Below are positions 35,249-45,180 of a stretch of DNA of 64,000 nucleotides, piece by piece. The position numbers and the translations under genes are program-made. The stretch comes from Albugo candida. Lineage: Eukaryota > Oomycota > Peronosporomycetes > Albuginales > Albuginaceae. Location: contig CAJNAR010000027.1 in the NCBI GenBank assembly GCA_905220665.1, positions 151,365-215,364 of the forward strand, given 5' to 3'. Under the pieces are notes generated by a model. The model had not been told where the DNA came from. It saw only the letters and a list, made by a program, of their open reading frames with translations, and did not search any database. Each line of letters starts with the position of its first letter. Position 1 is the stretch's first letter.

Positions 35249-36253
35249 TTAATACAGTATTAGCTTGCAATTGTCTTGGGAAAGTTTCTTCATAAAATGA
35301 TACCGAAGGAATTCCATCAAATCGAACGACGTTTCTTTCAGATCCAAAATACTACAAACCTTCTGATTCATGTGCATATCAATAATCAAGAAGGCTGTAT
35401 TCTGCAATGATAAGCCACCTGATTCAACTAACTTTTTGACTCGTGCGGGTGTCCCGATCGCAATTGGAGAGTAGAATTTCTTTAGTTGCCACTCTTGCTG
35501 CTCGATTTTCGTATGGCGTGAGAACAATTTCGCTTTGCGGCATTTGAAAGCGGCTAGATTTCTGATATACTTTGGTGATTATGTTCATGGTAGCGGAAAT
35601 ATTGACACTTACTTGGTCACGACAATAACCCGTTCTGCAGATGAGCACATAATTAGCACAAGCGGGCTTTTCTCTGGATTCTTCTTCCTTAGTCGCAACT
35701 TCCAGTCTGGAATGATATGGCGAACGTATAAAGGTAGAGTCTGGAGGGTGTGTTTACCAAGGTTTGGTAGTTCAAGAACATTTGATTCTGAGTCATTCAT
35801 AACAGTGGGATACTTTGTATACACAAAAGCGGTGCTGAGTACCTTGGATAGCGTCAGCCAGCTCGATATCGGACATGTTTCCACCATGGTACTTATTGTA
35901 CGCCTGCGAGATGACATCGTAAACTTGACGATGACTCATGCGATGCAATGCCATACAGCGGGTACTTGAATCTTTCTTCAGTGAGATTTTTTGATTAGAG
36001 ATCAAAATCTTGGTAAGGATTCTCTTAGATGCAGCTTTTGACGTTTGTTGGAGACATCCGTTTGTGTATGATCTTCGACTTCAGCATTTCGAGGACGTTT
36101 TATGACGCCAGATATATCTCCATCTTCCTCATCTTCTACAGTGTCGTCACCACTAAGCGATACTATACTGCTGCTGTCTGACATTGCCATCGATGTCCTC
36201 GTCCAATTCTCATCGAGAAGATCATCATTGAATACTGGATGATCACTGGCCAT
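35249..36253 (-). CDS. CMSS1: CMSS1/Cms1-like ribosomal small-subunit biogenesis protein
   Basis: The N-terminal exon (36253 downward) is acidic and serine-rich with a basic KRPRNAE...NKRQK stretch. The conserved C-terminal half has IIPDWKLRLRKK, SPLVLIMCSSAERV, AKLFSRHTKIEQQ, SPIAIGTPARVKKLVESGGLSL and LIID, in the order seen in human CMSS1, and ends in KLILY. This half resembles the RecA-like fold of DEAD-box helicases without its ATPase motifs. A clear intron spans 35562-35612 (GTAAGT...CAG). Two places do not join cleanly: around 36000-36045, where no consensus intron is evident, and near 35870, where the frame shifts by one base between IELADA and LSKVLSTAF. The family works in nucleolar 40S assembly. 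DHX37, another SSU-processome factor, lies next to it on the same strand. Confidence 0.8.
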
Positions 36254-36734
36254 CGTAATTTCTAAATACCTTTGACATATTATAGTTTCAGACTTTTCAA
36301 CCTGTCTATCGTTCGTTATGATATAATCAACTCGGCGATCATTGCTCCGTTATTACGATGTGATGCCACATGTTTTGTTCGATTATATGCTTTGTTTTCT
36401 GTCTCGCGAAATCGCCACAAGTGTCAAATTCATACTAGGAAGGGTTGCTATGGGTTCGTGTGATATGTCTCAAAATAATCAGCTTTTGCTTAATTCTCTA
36501 CACCAGTTGCCATTCTGAAAGGGTAATTATTACAGTACAGCACCCGCATCAAGCCTTTTAAGACAAAGTGGACACAGACTTATCAAAGCGTGAACGGTGA
36601 CTTGCAACACAGAAGAACGACTAGGTCATTTGATTTACTGCATGATTTGATATACCTATATATCTATCTGGCTGAATCTCTCACCAACTTACCGTCGGAT
36701 TCAATAACTTCCACGAACTGATATCTTTGTCTCC

Positions 36735-39700
36735 TCATTCCATCACGACATGGCGCCATTCACGAGCCAATTTCTGGTCCATTGGCTCTTTAAGCCAGAA
36801 TTGTATTTCAGGAAGAAGAAAACTCTGATGATCCTCTTCAACCCAAACCTTCTTCAATTCCGCTCGTGAACGACTGTTTCTCCTTTGTAGCGCCAACGGA
36901 AGACTTTGTATCTTTGCTTCAAACTTTTGACGCAACAGCAACATGGACGCGTATTTGAGATGACTGCTAAAACGAGCCAAATACGGTATAATCTTCCCGT
37001 CAAGTAGCAATTTCGCGACCCAGCGGTAAAAGTCGGCCTCTGTCTTGGAATGTATCGGATATGGGATCTTCGTCGTCGGAAGCGTCCACGCGAACTTCCC
37101 ATAATGAGGATGGACATAACAGTCGACTCGATCAGACTGAGCGTTATATTCCGGTTTTGGGCTCTTCCAAGATCTCAGAGAAGCTGCAGAGAGTGGTGCC
37201 GAGTCCGATAGAACCGAGCCATGACGCCTCGATAACCGTCACATTATTCATGTAAGCTCGAGTTGTCCGAGTGATTTGCTGATAGACCACATACTCTGGA
37301 AGTTTGCTCGCATTTGCTGTGAATACATGGGAATGTGGAAGGATGTAGATGGGTTCTTTCACGTCGCCCGTGCACGCTACATACGCACAATTCCTCTCAA
37401 ACTTGGATCCTTCTTCAACCATTCCTTGAGGAGCGCGACGAGCCACGTGATCCATAAAGCCAGCTGCAATGATTTGACGTAAGACGTCTTCAGTCGGTAA
37501 AGACGGAGGGTCTAAATATGGCGATAAGGTGATTTTTGTGAATGGTTCGTCTTCAGCATATAACGTATTGACAATGCGTGTGAGTTGTTGCCGAAGTTGC
37601 AGCATTTGACTCATTATCTTTTCGTGAAGAAAGTTCTCTTTGCAAAAAGATGAGCTACAGCCTCCGTACGCGTACGCGCCAGCAGCACGCAGAACGCTCA
37701 AGGGATCGCTTTGAGTATTAGCCCATTGCAGTCGACGTCTCAACGTATCAGCTTTGTGCCACTCTGCTGTCATCTCATCGATATGCTTCTCAGTTTCTTC
37801 TTCCGATGTCGTAACAAAAGGGGAGTGACCTGACAAGCCCGCAACGATACCGATTGTATACTCCAACACACCCATTTCTTTCGCTACTAAAAGCATTTTG
37901 GCAAAGCGAGCGGTGACTGGAAATTGCACGAGAAGTTGTCCCAGTCGAGTGATTTTTTCTTTTGCGGAATCATCTGTTTGCTGGATAGTTATTGCGCCCA
38001 ATACTCGAGAGTTTGAATGGCTTTGACGAACGCGTAACGATCAGGCGGCGTTGGAAATGGGAATTTTGAGATGTTGTGGGTGCCCATTGCCTTCATCTGC
38101 AACACAATTTCTACAATTGGATGGCAGAGAATTTCAGGAGGTGTGAATTTCGAAAAATCAGTATCGTACACTGCCGAAGAATACAAACGATAGCAGTGGC
38201 CTGGTCCTGTTCGACCTGCTCGAACTGCGCGTTGATCGGCGCTCGCTTTAGAAATCCATTGGATCTGAAAATTCGAGATTCCGTTTTCCAAATTGTAAAC
38301 CCGAGCTTTCGTACGCCCAGCATCCACAACGTATTTGATATTTGGTATGGTCAATGAGGTTCTGCGATATCTGTCGCGATAACGACCAAACGGTGGTGTT
38401 CCGGTGGTTCATCGAATACTCGCATTTGCTCATTTGTTGGCAGCAAAGAGTATAATGGTAACGCGTGCATATAAGGGACTGCAAGTGAATCGTTTGCATC
38501 CCGATCCGAGTCGATCTCGGATCCGTGATCAGAATCACACCGCTCCGCATCTTCAGCTGGTTCGATATCGGCATCTTCTTCGGCATCGTCGTGTTCCAGT
38601 GGGACATACTCTGCATCTCGAGACAGGGATTTTGTCACTTTGCGAGGACCCTTGAAAGTTTCCACTCGTTTGGATTCCTTGCTTCGATACGCTTGGTGGA
38701 ATTTTCGCACAAGCTGCAAAATCTCTTGTTGTCCGGTTAGAAAGACCAAAATGCCACCTTCCGGCAATTTGTTATGAATTCGGACTACTTTCTTGAACGC
38801 TGCTTCAACATACTTTTCCAATTCCGTGTGTTTGCTGAAATGTACTGTGACCGGGTATTGTCGTGCTTCGATCCGTAGCACTCACTGGCGGTGGAGATGG
38901 GAGCAATACCGTGTTGTTAGTGAAGTCTTCCACACGCAATGTTGCCGACATAATGACCAATTTGAGCGGCTTTAGAAGCTTTTGTATCCCCCCAAACTCA
39001 TTCTGTTCTTCTACTGTCAATGCTCGGTACTCTTCAGTTCTTTTAGCGCCAATTTTGATCGAAAAGGAACGATACGACTCAGCAGTCCGATCAGAATATC
39101 TGTATTGATATTGCGTTCATGAGCTTCGTCAAGAATGATGACGGAATACTGACGGAGAAGAAAGTCCTGTTGTATTTCTTTCAGAGGAATACCGTCCGTC
39201 ATGAATTTGATTCGTGTCGAGTTTGCAAAATGACTGGAATCATACCGAATTTGGTACCCAACTTGGCCGCCTGGGGCTTGTCCGAAAGCAACATTGAGCT
39301 CCTCCGCTACGCGTTTGGCTGTGCTAACAGTGGCAACTCGTCTTGGTTGTGTGACACCAACTCGTCCAAAGAAATCTGGATGTTCAGGATGGCCAAACCC
39401 AGCTTCATACAGAAATTGTGGCACTTGCGTAGTTTTCCCACTTCATGTTTCACCACACAGAATGACTACGTCGTTGTTGACGATAGCTTCCATTATTTCT
39501 TGCTCCAAACTACAAGCTGGAAGCTGCATTCTCGCCATTTGGATTTCTGGACTTCTTTCAAGGTGAGCCACATGCTGAGTGCACCGGTCACGAGGAAGAC
39601 TGTGATGTTCACTTTGTAATTCTCTGCTGGTTTTCATTGGAAAAATAGTCGTTGGAATATACTTGGGTTCCTTGTCAGCTTCTTGGGATGAAATATCGCT

Positions 39701-40573
39701 ATCTTTTGTAGATTCTCCAAGACGACGTTGTTGATTCTTCTTGCGTAATTCGAGTAAACGGTTCATCGTTTCACTCTTCGCACTGACCTCTGCTTCTTCG
39801 TCTTTTCATCGAAACTGTGCTGTTTTCCGTGTGTCCTTTGCTGTCAGCGTATGTTACAACTCGCTCACACGGGCTTGATGTCTGAGTTGTGTATACCACC
39901 CGTGCCCTCCGCTTCGTCTTTCTCTTGCACGATATATCGCCCGTACGCTTCTCATCGATCGCTTTCGTATCCACTGCTGCTTGGTTTTTCTCCCAACAAG
40001 TCGACTCCGACTTCTGTAACCTGATTTCACAAGTACTCCTACTGCCAGTACTAAATGATTCTTTCGGATGCAACAAATCGAATTCAGCCGTTGATAAGTC
40101 GAGTCCGAGTTTTTCCATTCTTAACGACCGCTGGAGGCGCTCACGAACAGTATGAATGTGTCCTAAATTGGAGCTAGAGTGGAATACTTCTGCTGCTCAT
40201 CGCCCAATTGATTTTCTTGCAGCGACTTGTACACACGCGCACGTTCTGTTTGCTTCGCCTTTTGAAGTGCCAATTGTTGAAGTTTCTTTCGTTTCGCTCT
40301 GCTTAGTTTCTTTGCTTCTTCTATCCATTCGCGAGATACGTTTTCATCTCCTTTCTTCTTTTTTTTCGGTAGTATGATGGAATCTGTCTCATTCAAACAT
40401 AATTTTGAGCGCAATTCGTTCGATAGAATGTTTTTGGGATCACTATTACTGCACGTATCCCCAATTAGTAGCGTGTCTTCTTCAGGTGGTGATAGAGCTG
40501 TACTATTGACTTGGGAATTCGGATGGCTTTGCACCATCACATCTCTTCGTCTACGCTTCCTGCTTCCAGTCAT
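36735..40573 (-). pseudogene. DHX37: DEAH-box RNA helicase DHX37/Dhr1, interrupted reading frame
   Basis: About 1,250 codons cover the whole protein. There is a basic N-terminus (TGSRKRRRRD) and the SSSNLGH.HTVRERLQRSLRMEKLG block. Helicase motifs I ([17 protein letters not shown]), Ia (TQPRRVA), Ib (TDGIPL), II (DEAH), III (SAT), IV (GILVFLTGQQEI), V (broken) and VI (DQRAVRAGRTGPGHCYRLYS) follow. The HA2/OB-fold tail ends at HVVME. Lesions are: TGA at 39453-39455 replacing the P-loop glycine; Gly to Val in motif VI; Leu to Pro in motif Ib; and one-base frame breaks near 40180, 39805, 39070, 38882, 38358, 37990 and 37150. Most of these sit in short homopolymers. Dhr1 releases U3 snoRNA from the pre-40S particle and is essential in yeast, so either the sequence is faulty or this is a dead copy. 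The start is ATG 40573. Confidence 0.85.
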
Positions 40574-40659
40574 ATTCCAAATCGTCGATAAGAAGCTATC
40601 GCCAGTGACTATCCGCCAATTAGATTGCAGCAGTCTTGATTTCAACCAATACTTTTGAG

Positions 40660-41865
40660 CAGAGCACTCGACGAAATTGCGATCTGTCCGATGCTCTGAT
40701 TGATATCGAATTGAGCTATGGGCTGGTGTGGAAGTGCAGATATTTGATTGATTGAATCGGGTTGCTTTGAGGAACCCAAGTGTACTTCTTTATGGATTCT
40801 TTAGTAGCAGCTGTGTGGCTTGCTTATCTTGCTAATTAGAACTTGAAGCGATTGTCGATTGAACCATCATAGGATGCCGATGAAATTCTATACCTTTGCA
40901 ACTTCCCGGCATTATACTGCATGCAGTAATAAGTTCATTCCAATATATGCGTAAGGCCCTCCAAATTTGAAGTGAAGAATGAGAATAATTACGCATTCGG
41001 AATAAAAGCACAACTCCCGGACCTTTTTATAGAATTTATTCGATCGCTTTTTATTTTGTACGCAAATGTGAATGGTAGACTCATGTAAGTAGTGAAATCA
41101 GTACTGCTCTACCGTGGACCATTGTTGGATAAATATGACATTCAGTCTTTTCAAAGAATCTCTGGGGCGCCGACCATATTGTGATTAAGGCGTTTAGAGC
41201 TGGATGCAGTAATTGACGTGTTGGGTTCATCTTCGCAAGTCTTTTGGGTCGAAGTAACTAATTGAGTATGGTATCACTGCACCTTCGTTTTGCAATCCTT
41301 GATGCTCCTAGAAAGGTCGAGCTGTTTCGACGGATAATTACGTTGATCATGAATCCATTATACGATTGGGTGAGGTCGAAGAGGTCGAACATCTTACCGC
41401 AGGAGCCTTTTGAGTCTGATACTGATGGAAGAACGTCATACAATAGCGACTGGAAAATCAAGCCATTCTTTCCGTCAGCGGAAAAGGATCTGAAGAAAAG
41501 CCTAATCATAAACATGCAGTTTGTATCGTTCGAAAGCCGTTGTAACGACTAAAGACATTGCCTGTTCACATCAACTTAGCTCTCGAACGTCAGACTTTTG
41601 CCAGCGATCGGAAATATCCACTTTCATCCATTACGGGAATAATAAACGGTGTTGTGATCTTCATTCGACCCGATGTTGCTGGATTAGCGCTCTGGATAAT
41701 CTATCAGTTTGATACGCTTATTTGTACGTATATTACAAGACTTGCGGAGCTCCAGTAGATCACAAAGCTATGGCTCCTGTAAATTTGACAGATGGAAAGC
41801 ATACCTGATCGAATTTCATGAAATACAAAGTGTTCGTGGAGACCTTCAACAAAATCACAACCCAC
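40660..41865. other. intergenic stretch, nothing firm
   Basis: A 96-codon frame at 41262-41552 has protein-like composition (RKVELFRRIITLIMNPLYDWV) and may belong to the decayed helicase that follows, but nothing confirms it. Otherwise empty. Confidence 0.35.
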
Positions 41866-42270
41866 TTTGCTAATGTTTATAAACATCAACCAGCTCGACT
41901 ATCATGTAAGAAGTGGTACTTTGGTGCCATGGATACTTGGCGCCAACGTCATCGCCGCGAACAAAGCTCTGCTCACGTCAACCAAACAAGCCGACTCAAT
42001 CAGATTTGCACTAAAGAGAGTCACAGCACTTGACTTTCGAAGGTTGCTGATGCCAGTAGAAGATGATTCAAACACGACATGTACTGGATTGTACGGAAAC
42101 TTTGACGTGATTGTGGTAGATGAAACAAATCAAGCTATGACTACACAAGGGCAGCAGACAGCTTGAAGATGTCCAGTCTTCCTTGGTCGCATTATCCATG
42201 GAAATAGCTGATCATGAGTGGAACGCATCTGTTGCCAATGGTATGCATGGGAATGTTGCCTAAAACTTGA
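41866..42270 (+). pseudogene. decayed SF1 helicase fragment, DNA2-like
   Basis: The plus-strand reading contains VPWILGANVIAANKALLT, similar to the VVGATCLG.NH.L stretch before motif II. It continues with FDVIVVDETNQAMTT, a Walker B/motif II variant of VDEASQ, then after a stop FLGRIIHGN and, one frame over, LIMSGTHLLPMVCM. The last two correspond to LG.LIHG and FVLVGDHYQLPPLV of DNA2-type helicases. No P-loop could be located upstream and no further motif downstream, so only the centre of the helicase remains. DNA2 processes flaps and broken ends in replication and repair. The family assignment is probable but rests on two short blocks. Confidence 0.45.
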
Positions 42271-43160
42271 AGATCCGGTGTAATGTGTAGCCATTTCAGG
42301 TCTTGTCATGATGAAGGCGCTAATGATGTGTACCCGAACAAACCTGTGACGCACTGAAACGTATCGGAAATACAAACGATTACTGTCTCATCCGTGTCCA
42401 AAGCCATTGTAAGCTTGTCCTGAAGCCCCAAGATAGAAGCTGCTTACTATGCAGTCAAACAGAAAAAGCTTCCAAGCCTTTTATTTGCCCCTATGCTATT
42501 CCTCTCCACTCTACAGATTTCATAATGCGCCCAAGTTTCGCTTACGCATGTGACTGCTTCATGATACAAGAGCAATGAAAAGCATGCTTTCGAAGTAATT
42601 CTGTAGGGTACCATCGTTATTGTCCTTGACAGCGACTTGACTGTGATGAGTGGAAAAAGTATGCTTCCATGTGCCTTCGATATGTTACGATGTTGGCAAA
42701 TTGAGAATACTATTATACAACTTGGAAAGAAAAGGTGAAGCAACTGCACCAAGGAATATTTATATGCAGATTGGCAGACACTTGGTGGATCACCCGCTAT
42801 CAAATCATATATAGAATTCTTTCAAGATCGCACGACCCATCCAAGAGAACAGTGTGCCTGGGTATAGCTTTGCTAATTCAAGAGTTTGAATAGTGGTAGC
42901 ATGGAGCAATAATGTCAAGCGCTACAAGGATACAACATCGCGAGCGGAGAGACGGTATACCGCAATTACTCAGTGGCTTCTCACGTCGAAGGACCGCTTC
43001 TCAGCTGTTAGTGTAAAGCGACCTCTTCCTTCAAGAAGAATGGAAGCTACTTGGTGTCACGTAGCCTGAAAAGATTGGAACTATTTGCTTTAGCTGCAAA
43101 TCAGCTGTGGGCTGTAAACCGAATGATGGACTGCAGTGATCCGGAAGATATTTCTTTTTC
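42271..43160. other. intergenic stretch, nothing recognised
   Basis: A 118-codon minus-strand frame at 42447-42803 lacks any domain or signal peptide. No gene is called. Confidence 0.4.
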
Positions 43161-43581
43161 TCATATAAATGTAAAGCTTTTTCCTGCTAACAGTGTCAAC
43201 AAGCATAGGTCATTGATGTTGAGAGTATGCGTGTCTGTAAGCACACCTTTACAATCAACTGGGAAGTTCCTTGCTGTCGCATTATCAGGAATATGCGTAC
43301 TGCATGTGAGATTCTCACATTCAGGTTTCGTCCATTTTGACATGCATTGGTATCGACACAATACAGCACCACTGCAACCAGTAATACGCACTCTTACCTG
43401 CATACCAAGAGCCTCTGCTCGAACAAGACTGTATTGAGTCATGACGAATTCTTTGTTTACAGAGACCCTGTAATTGAGACAGTAACGTGGGAGGACCACC
43501 CGAAGTAGACGATCTGACCATTGACCATAAGCCAATGATACAGAGCAGAACTAGTACTACAGAAGATGATGAACAAGGCAT
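43161..43581 (-). CDS. possible secreted protein with signal peptide, frame uncertain
   Basis: From ATG 43581 the first 25 residues form a strong signal-peptide-like segment with the core VVLVLLCIIGLW. The same frame runs only to 43321. A second frame (43535-43161), opening within it, gives a cysteine-containing stretch (CRYQCMSKW, CENLTC, VDCKG) that looks like the mature part of a small secreted protein. GTAAGAGTGCG...TTGCAG lies inside and could be a very short intron, or there is a one-base indel. The protein is of unknown family; it might be a decayed effector. Confidence 0.35.
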
Positions 43582-44169
43582 ACAAGGAATGAACTTTACG
43601 AGAAAGATACAACAATCTCAAAGTGGATGACGTAGATCACATGACTCTAACGAACCAAAAGTACAAGGCAAGCAGAGCATTGGAGGTATTCTACGTTTAG
43701 CCTGAAACATGGAAGCATTGAGTCGGAAACTTTGTTTACTTCGATTGGTGTCAACGAGTAGCTCGACAGTATTGACTACAAAGTTTTTATAATAGAGTAG
43801 ATGAAGTAGGAGCGATTTATAGGTGCATTCAGATTGTCGTGCGACTGACGTAGATTGTTTACAAACAATTGTTGAGCTTGACGGAAGTCCCAAAAAAGAG
43901 GTGGCGGCGCTTTTGTTAAAAAAATAGTGTAGCTAATACGTTCCCGCAAGAGCTATCCGATTCTTTCGAACGATATGAACCATGAGAATTATACCTAGGA
44001 AGAAGGACCTAAAGCTAGACCCTGCCCAAGCTCTTTGTGCCGTTGGATTTCGACCTTAACCCATTCAAGATCGATCCATGCGGTTAATATTAGCTCCTTT
44101 TTAATTCGCGAGGCGTGTTTGTCTGCGGACACGTAATGAGTATGTCAGCTGGATTAGAGTCGAAAGAGG

Positions 44170-44505
44170 CTATGCTCCATTACCTTTACAATAACCGGTG
44201 TGCATAGCATTAAAATTCTGTTGTAGTTTCTCCAGGAGCTCTTCATTTACATCCGTCATGGGATACTTTTTTCGAAGCTGTTCATATGTGGGCAAGTTGA
44301 AGAGATTTCCGTAAGGTTTTGTAGTTTTTTCAAAAAATTTTATATCCAATGCGGCTTCGATGGCATCCGCAGTCTCCTGACAGAGTAGGGACATTCCAGA
44401 TGGATACTCACGGGAGTGGGCGGGGGTAGGCGTCCCTGAATGTTGTCGACTTAAAAGCAGTATAAATCCGGCGATTGTAATTCTTCGAGGTGTGACACGA
44501 GCCAT
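44170..44505 (-). CDS. predicted small secreted protein
   Basis: 111-codon frame from the first ATG at 44505. Residues 1-29 have the form of a signal peptide (basic start, core ITIAGFILLL). The mature part is rich in charged residues and helical (ADAIEAALDIKFFEK, LPTYEQLRKKYP, VNEELLEKLQQNFN) with two cysteines, one near the start and one near the C-terminus. No RXLR or CHXC motif is visible. A longer non-ATG start at 44574 would add a second hydrophobic stretch but is less likely. It stands alone in a gene-poor region. Function unknown; candidate effector. Confidence 0.5.
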   Translation of the reverse strand: MARVTPRRITIAGFILLLSRQHSGTPTPAHSREYPSGMSLLCQETADAIEAALDIKFFEKTTKPYGNLFNLPTYEQLRKKYPMTDVNEELLEKLQQNFNAMHTGYCKGNGA

Positions 44506-44910
44506 TCTGGTAATTGAATCGGTTTGAATAGTCGAGAGTAAATTTGAAAGTGAAAGCAGGATAATTGCGTTCACTGTACATGCGCGGGTCTCCCACTTTG
44601 AGACGATTCCAAATTTTCAGAGCAAATACAGTAAAGAGGTCATTTATCATAGTCTAAGGATCGGGTAACGCTGGAAAGTTGTACAGCTTCCCAAGGACAT
44701 ACACAAGCTGAAAAGGAAATGGAGTTTATTAGCTCCATGCTGATTTTGACTGTACACATAGAAATGGTTTTACAATGAGAAACGGGACGTTTGCAAAGTC
44801 AGACGCACGATTCAAACCGAAGAATAAAAGCTTCTTCGATTGAAAATCGCAAGCGCGCCCGGCATACTGGAATTATCTCTTAGCTATTTACTAGCCAGGC
44901 TCCAACAAAG

Positions 44911-45180
44911 TTCTCCTCGCTTTTTTGATTTTATGCAACGCTGCTCTTTTAATATTCAGCTATAACCAATACATGCTCCTTGGTTTTTATGATAATATCC
45001 AACGCTGTTGCTGACTTTCGCGGTAAAGTCCAGTCTATTCCCCTTCGTTTTCTGATAAAATTCAACGCTGTCCCTGCTTTCCTGGTAGAATGTAGACTAT
45101 GCTACTGTGTTTCTGATAAAACCCAAGACTGTCCCTGCTTACCTGATAAATCTGACACCTGCTCCTCCATTTTCGGATGA
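44911..45180. repeat. degenerate tandem repeat, about 63-bp unit, four copies
   Basis: A phrase like GATAAAATTCAACGCTGTCCCTGC recurs at about 44936, 45000, 45063 and 45124 (positions of its CAACG/CAAGA core), with intervals of 64, 63 and 61 bp. Copies differ by many substitutions. No long coding frame follows the period, apart from a 66-codon frame at 44980-45180 that spans it. Confidence 0.7.
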
